In this document: positions 1-7,775 of the stretch, one piece after another
Layout of the letters: the number at the start of each line of letters is the position of its first letter
Position numbering within the stretch: the first letter of the stretch is position 1
Notes under the pieces: model-generated
What the model saw: the letters and a program-made list of their open reading frames with translations, nothing else
Told to the model about the DNA's origin: nothing
Databases searched by the model: none
Made by a program: the position numbers and the translations under genes
Assembly: GCF_008634025.1 (NCBI RefSeq)
Contig: NZ_PDCM01000002.1
Coordinates: forward strand, 1,178,001 to 1,242,000
DNA from: Streptomyces albofaciens JCM 4342
Lineage (GTDB): Bacteria > Actinomycetota > Actinomycetes > Streptomycetales > Streptomycetaceae
Direction of reading: 5' to 3'
Length of the DNA stretch: 64,000 nucleotides

Positions 1-960
1 GACCGCGTCCACCACACCGCCCGGCTGATCGTCTCGGCACTCATCGCGAAGATCCACACCGTCGAGTGGACGCCGGCGATCCTGGCCACCGAGGCCATCG
101 ACATCGGGCTGCGGACCAACTGGCAGGGCCCGCCGGACAACTGGCTCAGCAAGCTGGGGCTGTGGCTGGTCGAGGCGCACGCGCTGCGCGGCATCCCGCA
201 GACGCTGCCGGACCACCACAAGGTGCCGTACTCCCTGACCGAGGACTTCGTCACCGTCTACCGGATGCACCCGCTGATCCCCGACGACTACGAACTGCGC
301 GAGCACCGCTTCGGGCAGCGCCTGGAGACCGTCGCCTTCGACGACATCCAGGGCACGGCGGCGGAGGCGGTGGCCCGCAAGACCGGCCTGACCGACACGC
401 TGTACTCCCTCGGCATCGCCCACCCGGGCGCGATCACGCTGCACAACTACCCGAAGGCGCTGACGCACTTCGAGCGGGACGGGGAGATCATCGACCTGTC
501 GGTGGTGGACCTCGTCCGGACCCGGCGGCGCGGCGTGCCGCGCTACAACGACTTCCGCGCCGGGCTGCACAAGGGGCGGGTGCGCCGCTTCGAGGACATC
601 AGCTCCGACCCGGAGACGGTGGCGCGACTCCGGGAGGTCTACCGCGACGTGGACGAGGTCGACACGATGGTGGGGCTGTTCGCGGAGAACCCGCCGGAGG
701 GCTTCGGCTTCAGCGACACCGCCTTCCGGATCTTCATCCTGATGGCGACCCGCCGCATCCAGTCGGACCGGTTCCTGACCGTCGACTTCCGGCCGGAGCT
801 CTACACCCCGCTCGGCATGGACTGGATCGCGCGCGGCGGGATGAACTCCGTCATCCTGCGGCACTGCCCCGAGCTGGCGGCGATGCTGCCGCGCGACGCG
901 AGCGCCTTCGCGCCCTGGCGGCCGGTGCTGCCGGAGCGCGGTGGCGGCGCGGGCTCCTGA
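1..960 (+). CDS. heme peroxidase, alpha-dioxygenase/cyclooxygenase-like (5' end missing)
   Basis: C-terminal 319 residues of an animal-type heme peroxidase; the frame is open from base 1, so the gene begins left of the window. The stretch VYRMHPLIPD (bases 256-285) matches the segment of cyclooxygenases and plant alpha-dioxygenases that holds the catalytic tyrosine (Tyr87 of the visible fragment) three residues before the proximal heme-ligand histidine (His90). The upstream stretch IAKIHTVEWTP resembles the plant alpha-dioxygenase family more than classical peroxidases. Expected chemistry is heme-dependent oxygenation of a fatty acid, but the distal-histidine region is outside the window. No signal peptide or membrane segment is visible in this part. 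A 13-bp perfect hairpin follows the stop. The family is a secure call; substrate is inference. Confidence 0.85.
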   Translation, partial: DRVHHTARLIVSALIAKIHTVEWTPAILATEAIDIGLRTNWQGPPDNWLSKLGLWLVEAHALRGIPQTLPDHHKVPYSLTEDFVTVYRMHPLIPDDYELREHRFGQRLETVAFDDIQGTAAEAVARKTGLTDTLYSLGIAHPGAITLHNYPKALTHFERDGEIIDLSVVDLVRTRRRGVPRYNDFRAGLHKGRVRRFEDISSDPETVARLREVYRDVDEVDTMVGLFAENPPEGFGFSDTAFRIFILMATRRIQSDRFLTVDFRPELYTPLGMDWIARGGMNSVILRHCPELAAMLPRDASAFAPWRPVLPERGGGAGS

Positions 961-970
961 TCCGGGCGGC

Positions 971-1001
971 GCGCACCCCGGCCGGAGTGGCCGGGGTGCG
1001 C
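971..1001 (+). terminator. perfect 13-bp hairpin after the peroxidase gene
   Basis: Arms at 971-983 and 989-1001 are exact inverted repeats with a 5-base loop, beginning 10 bases after the peroxidase stop. There is no T-run, as is common for Streptomyces terminators. Confidence 0.6.
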
Positions 1002-1046
1002 GGGCCCGGCGGGAAAGCGGAGGGCGGTGCCCGATAACCTCCTGGT

Positions 1047-1508
1047 GTGGAGGAGAACACGCCCGCGCAGTTCGAGCGCGGTACGGACGGTCCCAAGGTC
1101 ATCGTCGTCGGCGTCGACGGGTCGGACTCGTCGTGGCGCGCCGCCGCCTACGCGGCGGGGCTGGCCCGCCGGCAGGGCTCCAAGCTGGCCCTGGTGTACG
1201 TACAGCCGGTGCTGCCGGCCGGGGCCGCCATGGGGGCGCCGGTCGTGGACACCACCAACGAGGTCGCCGAGGAGCTGATGGCGGAGATCCGCGCGGCGAC
1301 GGAGCGGGCGCAGGGGACGTACGACCTGCGCTGGGAGTTCCACACGCTGCGCGGCGACCCGTACTCGGGCATGGTGCAGATGGCCGACGAGCTGACGGCG
1401 GACGCCGTGGTGGTGGGCGCCTCGGAGTCCGCCGGGCACCGGATCATGGGGTCGGTGGCGGTACGGCTGGTCAAGGCGGGACGGTGGCCGGTGACGGTCG
1501 TCCCGTGA
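1047..1508 (+). CDS. universal stress protein (UspA family)
   Basis: A 153-residue single-domain UspA protein. It opens the fold with VIVVGVDGSDSSW near residue 12 and ends with the family-typical VRLVKAGRWPVTVVP. The nucleotide-binding loop normally reads G-2x-G-9x-G(S/T); here GASESAGHRIMGS lacks the second glycine, so ATP binding is uncertain. The GTG start at 1047 is preferred because a -10-like TAACCT (1035-1040) ends exactly 6 bases before it and no Shine-Dalgarno sequence is present, which suggests a leaderless transcript. Such proteins are cytoplasmic and respond to stress or dormancy; a specific role cannot be read from the neighbours. The stop codon lies within the first unit of a downstream 14-bp repeat array. 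Confidence 0.85.
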   Translation: MEENTPAQFERGTDGPKVIVVGVDGSDSSWRAAAYAAGLARRQGSKLALVYVQPVLPAGAAMGAPVVDTTNEVAEELMAEIRAATERAQGTYDLRWEFHTLRGDPYSGMVQMADELTADAVVVGASESAGHRIMGSVAVRLVKAGRWPVTVVP

Positions 1509-1610
1509 CGGGCGACGCGTATCGGCCGGTCCGTGATGGCCGGTCCATGACGGTCTGCCCATGACGCCCGGTCCGTGACGGACGGTCCGTGACGGACGGT
1601 CCGCGGCCGG
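1499..1610. repeat. 14-bp tandem repeat of small palindromes
   Basis: Units of 14 bases are in register at 1527-1540, 1541-1554, 1555-1568, 1569-1582, 1583-1596 and 1597-1610. The two at 1569 and 1583 are identical (CGGTCCGTGACGGA). A degenerate unit at 1499-1512 spans the stop codon of the stress protein gene. The core GTCCGTgACGGAC is an inverted repeat with 6-base arms and a single central base. Confidence 0.8.
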
Positions 1611-1681
1611 GGCCGCGGAGCATCCGGGCCCCGAGGGCGATTACCGGCCACCGCACCGGCCGAAATGCAAACGTCAACCAC

Positions 1682-1717
1682 ATTGGTCTGGACCACAAGG
1701 GTGGGGACGGTTAGGGT
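1682..1717 (+). promoter_or_regulatory. DasR-type operator (dre) overlapping a promoter
   Basis: TGGTCTGGACCA at 1684-1695 differs by one base from TGGTCTAGACCA, the core of the DasR-responsive element of the Streptomyces GlcNAc/chitin regulon. A -10 box TAGGGT lies at 1712-1717, and the matching -35 position (TGGACC, 1689-1694, spacer 17) falls inside the operator, as expected for repression. It sits 75 bases before the operon that starts at 1792. Confidence 0.6.
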
Positions 1718-1791
1718 CCCTTCCGTACGGCGCACCTGGCCGTACGGTTCCCGCTTCGCTCCCCCGCCAGCTCCGCACCTGGGACCGGTCC

Positions 1792-2991
1792 ATGATCGAA
1801 ATCGTGGTCGTACTCCGGGTCGAGGACGCCGTCCTCGACTTCCTCTCCGTCCTGACCGACCCCGACCCCGGCGGCGGTCCGGCCGCCGTGGTCCTCGCCG
1901 ACCGCGGCGACATCCTCCCGCTGCCCGTCGGCCTGCCGCCCGCCGAACGCCTCGCGCTGCTCGCGCCGTACGTACGGCCCGCCGAGGACGACGCCGTCTC
2001 GCCCGGCCCCGACGCCCTCGCCCATCTCGTGCGCCGGGCCGCCGGCGGCCGCCCGGCCCGCGTGTGGACCCACTCGCCCGCCGACAACCGGCGCAGCCGG
2101 GGCCGCGTCGGCCGGGACACCGCCGTCGCCTGCGCCGGCCTGGCGGACGCCGCCGGGCAGTCCGGCGGCACGCCGGTGCCGACCGTGTGGCACGCCGTCG
2201 GCTACTCCCCGTACCTCCAGTTCGTCAGCGACCTCGACCGCCCGCTCGGGCGTGCGCAGATCGCCGCCAAACTCGACTTCGTCAACGGCGCGGCCGCCGC
2301 GCTGCTCGACACGACATCGCCCCAGTTCATGGTGCGGACGCCCCGCATCCCGGCCACCGAGCGGTTCTTCACCGCCGGCCCCGACGAGCGCGAACGGCTC
2401 TTCGCGCTGCTGGCCAGCCTGGACGACGAGGCCGCCGCCGTGGTGGACCCGTGGGAGTTCGCCACCTCGCCGTACGAGGCCCGGCGGCTGGACGCGACCG
2501 CCGCGTGGGTACGGCGGCACTGTGCGCCCGGCGGGCCGCCGCTGGTGGAAGTCGGCGCCTGCGAGGGCGCGTTGACGTCCCGGCTCGCGGCGGACGGCTT
2601 CTCCGTGTACGCCACCGAGCCCAACCCGCACTTCCGGGCCCGGCTCGCCGCCGCGCAGGACGGCACCGCGGCCGTCCGCGTCGGCTCCGAGGGCCTGGCA
2701 GAGCTGGCCAAGGACGGCCCGGCCGGGGCCGCGTACCTGCTGATCGAGATGCTCTACTACGGCCAGGACCCGGCGCTCCTCGACGACCTGCCCGCCGATC
2801 TGCTGTTCCTCGCCCTGGAGCCGGAGGCGCTGGAGGCCCGGCTGCGGCCGTGGCTCGCCGCCTCCGCGGTGTGGCGGACGGTCGAGGAGACCCGCCTCGT
2901 CACGCCCCGGGTGGAGCCGGTCTGCGGCGGCCGGGCGTACCTGAGCAAGCGCGGCAGCGTCGGGCTCGTGCTGCGCCGCACCGACGGCTGA
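1792..2991 (+). CDS. NodS-like SAM methyltransferase with unassigned N-terminal domain
   Basis: A 399-residue two-part protein. Residues about 215-390 look like a class I SAM-dependent methyltransferase of the NodS type: DPWEFATSPYEARR near residue 220 is the NodS-like entry motif, VEVGACEG (252-259) is SAM motif I, and YATEPN about 20 residues later supplies the acidic post-motif. NodS methylates the free amine of a de-N-acetylated chito-oligosaccharide, which fits the PIG-L deacetylase and GH3 glycosidase downstream. Residues 1-200 are not recognised; WTHSPADNRRSRGR near residue 105 faintly recalls PIG-L proteins but without the metal ligands, so it may be a dead deacetylase-like domain. 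It is the first gene after the DasR-type promoter. The methyltransferase fold is firm; the amino-sugar substrate is inference. Confidence 0.7.
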   Translation: MIEIVVVLRVEDAVLDFLSVLTDPDPGGGPAAVVLADRGDILPLPVGLPPAERLALLAPYVRPAEDDAVSPGPDALAHLVRRAAGGRPARVWTHSPADNRRSRGRVGRDTAVACAGLADAAGQSGGTPVPTVWHAVGYSPYLQFVSDLDRPLGRAQIAAKLDFVNGAAAALLDTTSPQFMVRTPRIPATERFFTAGPDERERLFALLASLDDEAAAVVDPWEFATSPYEARRLDATAAWVRRHCAPGGPPLVEVGACEGALTSRLAADGFSVYATEPNPHFRARLAAAQDGTAAVRVGSEGLAELAKDGPAGAAYLLIEMLYYGQDPALLDDLPADLLFLALEPEALEARLRPWLAASAVWRTVEETRLVTPRVEPVCGGRAYLSKRGSVGLVLRRTDG

Positions 2992-3066
2992 TCCTCACCG
3001 GGTCGCATCCGACCGCCGTCCCGTTCCGCACGGCTGCCGCCGTTCCCCCGTACCGGAAGGCCCCCC

Positions 3067-4578
3067 ATGCGCGCCGACACAGCCCTGGTCAACGCCTGCC
3101 TGCTCCCCGCCTACGCGGGCCGATCGCCCGCCGGGTGGATCCTGCGCGCTGCGGACGAGGGGCTGGCGGGCGTCGGCCTGTTCGGCACCAACTTCCCGCC
3201 GGGCGCCGGGTCGTTGCGCGAGGAGATCACCGCTCCGCTCCGCGCGGCCCGCCCGGACCTGCTGATCGCGCTGGACGAGGAGGGCGGTGACGTGACCCGG
3301 CTCGACTACCGCCGGGGCAGCGTCCACCCGGGCAACCACGCCCTCGGCGCCGTGGACGACGTGGCGCTCACCCGGCAGGTGGGCGCGGCGATCGCCCGCG
3401 ATCTGCGGGCCGAGGGCGTCAACCTCTGCCTGGCGCCCTGCGCGGACGTCAACTCCCGCCCGGACAACCCGATCATCGGCGTCCGCTCCTTCGGCGACCG
3501 GCCGGACCTGGTGGCACGGCACACCGCGGCGTGCGTCCAAGGCATCCAGGAGCTGGGCGTGGCCGCCACCGTCAAGCACTTCCCGGGCCACGGCGACACC
3601 CGTACCGACTCGCACTCCGAACTGCCCGACATCGACCGGGACGCCGCGTCCCTGGAGGCGGTGGACCTGCCGCCGTTCCGCGCCGGGATCGCGGCCGGCG
3701 CCAAGGCGGTGATGACCGGTCACATCCGGCTCTCGCACCTGGACGGCCTGCCCGCGACGCTGAGCCGGCGGATCGTCACCGGCCTGCTGCGCGAACGGCT
3801 CGGCTACCGGGGCGTGGTACTGACCGACGCGCTGGAGATGGCGCCGATCGTGCGGCGCTGGGGGTACGGAGGCGCCGCGGTCGCCGCGCTGGCCGCGGGC
3901 GCCGACCTCGTGGTGCTCGGCGCGACCGACGGCGAGAAGCTGCTGCCCGAGGTGCACGACGCCGTCCAGGAGGCGCTGGACCGGGGCACGCTGACCCTGG
4001 AGCGGGTGGCGGAGGCCGCCTGCCGGGTGGCGTCGCTGCGGGCCTGGGCCGACCCGGCCCGGCGCGCCGGAGCGCCCACCGGCCCGCCGCTGTCCGGCGG
4101 TGAGCCCGTCGGCCTGGTCGCGGCCCGCCGGGCCCTGCTCGTCCACGGCGTCCCCCGGGCGGCCGACGGGCGCCGCCTGCACACCGTACGGCTGGCGACC
4201 GTGGCCAACATGGCGGTGGGCGAGGCGCCGTGGGGGCTGGACGCCCCGCTCCGCGGCCTCGGGGCGCTCGCCTCGGCCACCGACGTGGCGCCGGGCACCG
4301 AGCCGTCCGCGATCGGCCTGCCGCCGGACGACGGCGGCGGCGCGCTCGCGGTGGTGGTCCGGGACGCGGAGCGCGACCCCTGGCAGCGCGCCGTCCTGCG
4401 GGCGCTGCGGTCCCGGCGCCCGGACCTGATCACCGTGGACATGGGGCTGGCCCCGGCCCGGCCGCTGCCCGACGACGCCCCGGCGACGCTGTTCACCCGG
4501 GGTGCCGGGCTGGCCAACGCCACCGCGGCGGCGGAGTACCTGTCGGGCCGCGCCTGGCGCGGCCCGCTGCGGACATGA
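3067..4578 (+). CDS. glycoside hydrolase family 3, NagZ-like beta-N-acetylhexosaminidase
   Basis: A 503-residue GH3 enzyme. KHFPGHGDTRTDSH at residues 170-183 is the NagZ-subfamily signature with the Asp-His acid/base pair, and LTDALEM places the nucleophile aspartate at residue 254. The first 350 residues form the barrel; the rest resembles a C-terminal GH3 domain without catalytic residues. NagZ-type members cleave terminal N-acetylglucosamine (some act as phosphorylases). There is no signal peptide, so it should act in the cytoplasm on imported or newly made glycans. The start at 3067 is the first ATG with homology beginning at once; the stop overlaps the next gene (ATGA). The exact glycan is not readable. 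Confidence 0.85.
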   Translation: MRADTALVNACLLPAYAGRSPAGWILRAADEGLAGVGLFGTNFPPGAGSLREEITAPLRAARPDLLIALDEEGGDVTRLDYRRGSVHPGNHALGAVDDVALTRQVGAAIARDLRAEGVNLCLAPCADVNSRPDNPIIGVRSFGDRPDLVARHTAACVQGIQELGVAATVKHFPGHGDTRTDSHSELPDIDRDAASLEAVDLPPFRAGIAAGAKAVMTGHIRLSHLDGLPATLSRRIVTGLLRERLGYRGVVLTDALEMAPIVRRWGYGGAAVAALAAGADLVVLGATDGEKLLPEVHDAVQEALDRGTLTLERVAEAACRVASLRAWADPARRAGAPTGPPLSGGEPVGLVAARRALLVHGVPRAADGRRLHTVRLATVANMAVGEAPWGLDAPLRGLGALASATDVAPGTEPSAIGLPPDDGGGALAVVVRDAERDPWQRAVLRALRSRRPDLITVDMGLAPARPLPDDAPATLFTRGAGLANATAAAEYLSGRAWRGPLRT

Positions 4579-5297
4579 CCGGCGCCCGCCCCCTGGCCGG
4601 GGGCGCGGACCGCGCGGGCGGGTACGGACGAGGAGCGGGCGGCGGGTACGACCACTGCGTGGGCCTCGGCTACCACTGCGAGTCCACCTACCAGATCCGC
4701 CGTATCACCGGCGTCACCCGCGCCCACTTCTTCGACTGGCTGGACCTCGACTTCGAGTCGGTGGTGGAGGCCGTCGCGGACGGCTTCCGGAACGTGCTGC
4801 GTCCCGGGCTGGTCGAGCCGTTCGACGACGGCCGGTGCGCTCTGGACCGCGGCAGCGACATCCGCTTCTACCACGAGTTCCATCCCGCGGCCGGCGCCGG
4901 TACGCCCCTCACCCAGCGGGACATCGATGAACAACTGCCGCGCGTACGGGCGAAGTTCACCGCACTGGCCGGGCGCTGGCGGGAGCTGGCCGGCTCCGGC
5001 GCGCGGGTGCTGTACGTCCACCACGACGCCTGGGACGAGCTGACCGCCGCCGATCTGCGCCGGCTCCGCGCCGTGATCGCGGCCGAGCACCCGGGCCACC
5101 GCTTCGCCCTGCACTGGCTGCGCCGCACCGCGCCGCCGGACGCCGGCCGGCTCGGCCCCGGCATCACCTGGGGCACCGTCGCCGCCGCACCCGGCCGCTG
5201 GCAGGGCGACGACGCCGCGTGGGACGCGGCCCTCACCCCCGTACTCACCACCGCACAGCCCCCGCACCGAGGAACCGCACCAAAGAACCCGCACTAA
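4575..5297 (+). CDS. DUF1796 putative papain-like cysteine peptidase
   Basis: A 240-residue protein matching the DUF1796 pattern: the N-terminal GLGYHCESTYQIRR contains the conserved cysteine, followed by the characteristic HFFDWLDLDFESVVE segment and a later YHEFHP histidine. The family is annotated as papain-like cysteine peptidases from fold prediction and is often found in polysaccharide or glycan gene clusters, but no activity is established. The start ATG at 4575 overlaps the GH3 stop by four bases, so translation is coupled. The open frame extends upstream, but that part is antisense-like shadow of the GH3 gene. Its role next to a deacetylase and methyltransferase is unknown; hydrolase or transferase on a glycoconjugate is a guess. 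Confidence 0.7.
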   Translation: MTGARPLAGGADRAGGYGRGAGGGYDHCVGLGYHCESTYQIRRITGVTRAHFFDWLDLDFESVVEAVADGFRNVLRPGLVEPFDDGRCALDRGSDIRFYHEFHPAAGAGTPLTQRDIDEQLPRVRAKFTALAGRWRELAGSGARVLYVHHDAWDELTAADLRRLRAVIAAEHPGHRFALHWLRRTAPPDAGRLGPGITWGTVAAAPGRWQGDDAAWDAALTPVLTTAQPPHRGTAPKNPH

Positions 5298-5306
5298 GGA
5301 ACCCGC

Positions 5307-6065
5307 ATGACGCCTCCCCCGCCGCGCACCGTCATCCTCTCCCCGCACTTCGACGACGCCGTCCTCTCCCTGGCCGGACTGATACCCCGGCTCCCCGCCC
5401 CGGTCACGGTGGTGACCGTCTACGGCGGCGCGCCCGCCGCCCACCACCCCGTCTCGTGGTGGGACAGCACCTGCGGCTTCTCCACCGCCGCCGAGGCGCA
5501 CCGCGCCCGGCTCGCCGAGGACGCGCGGGCCGCGGACCTGCTCGGCGTGGACCAGGCCGTCCTGGACCACCCCGACGGGCCGTACGGCGAGAGCGACGAA
5601 CTGACGGGCGTGGACGCCTACTTGGGCGCCCTGCCGACGCCGTTCCCGCTCGTCCTGCTGCCCATCGGCACCAACCAGGCCGACCACCGGCGGGTGCGCG
5701 ACCGCGCCCTGCGCGCCCTGGACCGGCTGGGCGCTCCGCTGCCGCTGCTGTACGCCGACCTCCCGTACACCGGCCACCTGCCCGAGTGGGGCACCCCGGA
5801 CACCGACCGCGCCCTCAGCGGCGACCGGACGTACGGGCTCTCCTACCAGGACCTGCTGACCCGCTACGAGCTCGATGTCGCGCACGACCTGGTGCTGGAC
5901 GACGACGCGTGGGCCCGCAAGCGGGAAGCGGTGCTCTGCTACGGCTCGCAGCTCGCGCCGCTGGCCGCCGACCACGGGAGCCTGCTGGCCCGGCGCGGAC
6001 CGCTGCGCGCCGAGCGCGTCTGGTCGCCGGTGCGCCGTCCGGAGTCCGCCGGGGCGGTCGCATGA
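5307..6065 (+). CDS. PIG-L family N-acetylglucosamine deacetylase
   Basis: A 252-residue PIG-L/LmbE enzyme. SPHFDDAVLSLAG (residues 12-24) is the (A)HPDDE-type zinc motif with His14 and Asp17 positions intact, and NQADHRRVRDRAL near residue 125 supplies the second histidine ligand region. The family removes acetyl from GlcNAc units in mycothiol, GPI anchors and antibiotics such as teicoplanin. Nothing suggests export, so the enzyme is likely cytoplasmic. It follows the DUF1796 gene by 9 bases and overlaps the ABC ATPase start (ATGA). In this operon it would make the free amine that the NodS-like methyltransferase could methylate; that link is inference. Confidence 0.85.
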   Translation: MTPPPPRTVILSPHFDDAVLSLAGLIPRLPAPVTVVTVYGGAPAAHHPVSWWDSTCGFSTAAEAHRARLAEDARAADLLGVDQAVLDHPDGPYGESDELTGVDAYLGALPTPFPLVLLPIGTNQADHRRVRDRALRALDRLGAPLPLLYADLPYTGHLPEWGTPDTDRALSGDRTYGLSYQDLLTRYELDVAHDLVLDDDAWARKREAVLCYGSQLAPLAADHGSLLARRGPLRAERVWSPVRRPESAGAVA

Positions 6066-6841
6066 CCGCGCCGCCGCCCGTCCTGGAAGCGCACGGCCTG
6101 GTCAAGGAGTACCGCCGGGGCCGGGTCGTGGACGGCGTGCGGCTGGTCGTGCGCGAGGGCGAGCGGGTCGGCCTGCTCGGCCCGAACGGCGCGGGCAAGA
6201 CCACCACGCTGCTGATGTGCCTGGGCGCGGTCGAGGCGGACGCCGGCAGCGTGCACGTGCTGGGCCACCGGCTGCCCGCCGGGCGGTCGTCCGCCATGCG
6301 CGGCGTCGGCTTCGCGGCCGGCTATCTGCCGCTTCCCGACCGGCTGCGGGTGCGCGAGTACCTGCGGCTGTACGCGGACCTGTACGGGCTGCGCGCCCCG
6401 CGCACGGCGGTGGAGAACGCCCTGGAGCACTTCGGCATCGGCCACCTGGCCACCGCCATCGGCACCGAGCTGTCCAGCGGCCAGCGCACCCTGGTCGGCA
6501 TCGCCAAGGCGTCCCTGCACACGCCCCGGCTGCTGATCCTGGACGAACCCACCGCGGCCCTGGACCCGGACATCGCCCTGCGGGTGCGCACCGGCCTGCT
6601 GGACCTGTGCGCCCGGCACGGCACCGCGCTGCTGGTCACCAGCCACGACATGGTCGAGGTGGAGCGGCTGTGTGAACGGGTGGTCTTCCTGGCGGCCGGG
6701 CGGGTGACCGCGGACGGCACACCGGAGGAGGTGGCGCGGCAGTTCGCGCAGCAGGACCTGGAGGGGGTCTTCCTGCACCTGGCGGAGGAACGGGACCGCG
6801 AGCGCGCCGGGCGGAACCGGGCGGAGGCCGGTGCCGCATGA
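6062..6841 (+). CDS. ABC transporter ATP-binding protein
   Basis: A 259-residue ABC ATPase of the drug/polysaccharide exporter type. Walker A is GPNGAGKTT (residues 40-48), the signature is LSSGQ near residue 137, Walker B is LLILDEPTAALDPD near 158, and the H-loop is VTSHDMVE. The signature has SSGQ rather than the usual SGGQ, a common variant in ABC-2 exporters. The start ATG at 6062 overlaps the stop of the deacetylase gene, and its own stop overlaps the permease start, so the last four genes form one translationally coupled block. It powers the permease encoded next. Confidence 0.9.
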   Translation: MTAPPPVLEAHGLVKEYRRGRVVDGVRLVVREGERVGLLGPNGAGKTTTLLMCLGAVEADAGSVHVLGHRLPAGRSSAMRGVGFAAGYLPLPDRLRVREYLRLYADLYGLRAPRTAVENALEHFGIGHLATAIGTELSSGQRTLVGIAKASLHTPRLLILDEPTAALDPDIALRVRTGLLDLCARHGTALLVTSHDMVEVERLCERVVFLAAGRVTADGTPEEVARQFAQQDLEGVFLHLAEERDRERAGRNRAEAGAA

Positions 6842-7707
6842 GTGCCACGGACGCACCTGAACTGCGGGGTCCCGCCGCGGCCGGCGCGCACCGGGTCCGC
6901 GCCGTCGCCCGCCGCCACTGGCTGGTGCTGCGCCGCAGCCCGCACCGGATCTTCGACGTGCTGGTGTGGCCGGTCGTCGACACGCTGCTGTACGGCTCGA
7001 TCGGCCTGTTCGCCGCGAAGGCGGCGGGTGGCGGTACGGAGACGGGCGGGGGCGCCGCGGAGCTGGGCACCGGTCCCACGCTCGCGGTGTTCCTGCTCAG
7101 CGGGACCGTGCTGTGGCACCTGGTCCACCAGACGCAGATCTCCCTGGCCACCGGCTTTCTGGAGGAGACCTGGTCACGCAATGTGATCGGGCTGCTCAGC
7201 ACTCCGCTGCGCGGCTGGGAGTACCTGGCAGGGGTGGGGCTGTTCGCCCTGGTCCGTACGGCGCTGAGCACCCTCGCCGTGGCCTCGCTGGCCTTCGCCG
7301 CGTACGCCTTCGACGTGACGACGCTGGGCCTGGGGCTGATTCCCGTCGCGGCGCTGCTGCTGCTCTGCGGCTGGGCGGTGGCCCTCGCGGTGGTGGGGCT
7401 GGTGCTGCGGTACGGAAGCGGCGCCGAGGCCCTGGTCTGGGGCGGGCTGTCGGTGGTGATGCCCCTGTCCGGGGTGTTCTACCCGGTCTCGACTCTCCCG
7501 GCGCCGCTGCGCCCGGTCGCCGAGGCCCTGCCGACCACCCATGTCTTCGCCGCTGGGCGCGCGCTGGCCGGGGACGGGCCCACGCCGTGGCACGAACTGG
7601 CCGTGGCCACGCTGGGCACGGCGGCGCTGCTGGTCCTGGCCCTGTTCTTCCTGGGCCGGATGCTGGCGTCCTTCCGCCGCCGGGGGCTGGTCACGCGGTA
7701 CTCGTGA
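6838..7707 (+). CDS. ABC-2 type transporter permease
   Basis: A 289-residue membrane protein with a soluble N-terminus (about 30 residues) and six hydrophobic segments, the general shape of ABC-2 exporters. SGVFYPVSTLPAPLRPVAEALPTTH near residue 215-240 is the conserved C-terminal region of this family (only part is quoted as a landmark here). It starts inside the ATPase stop codon (ATGA) and ends the operon; a strong bidirectional hairpin follows at 7731. With the ATPase it should export a product made or modified by the four upstream enzymes. Substrate class (glycolipid, amino-sugar compound) is inference from context. Confidence 0.88.
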   Translation: MSATDAPELRGPAAAGAHRVRAVARRHWLVLRRSPHRIFDVLVWPVVDTLLYGSIGLFAAKAAGGGTETGGGAAELGTGPTLAVFLLSGTVLWHLVHQTQISLATGFLEETWSRNVIGLLSTPLRGWEYLAGVGLFALVRTALSTLAVASLAFAAYAFDVTTLGLGLIPVAALLLLCGWAVALAVVGLVLRYGSGAEALVWGGLSVVMPLSGVFYPVSTLPAPLRPVAEALPTTHVFAAGRALAGDGPTPWHELAVATLGTAALLVLALFFLGRMLASFRRRGLVTRYS

Positions 7708-7730
7708 ACCGTACGGACCGGTGTCGGCAC

Positions 7731-7764
7731 GGCGCCCGCCCGGCCCCAGGTCCGGGCGGGTGCC
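7731..7764. terminator. bidirectional hairpin between convergent genes
   Basis: Arms 7731-7743 and 7752-7764 pair over 13 positions with one G-T pair and an 8-base loop, between the convergent permease and dodecin genes. Confidence 0.65.
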
Positions 7765-7775
7765 GCGGGCCCGGG

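Noticed and set aside
1527..1610. CRISPR array
   Set aside because: The repeats are 14 bases and contiguous with no spacers, and no cas genes are present.
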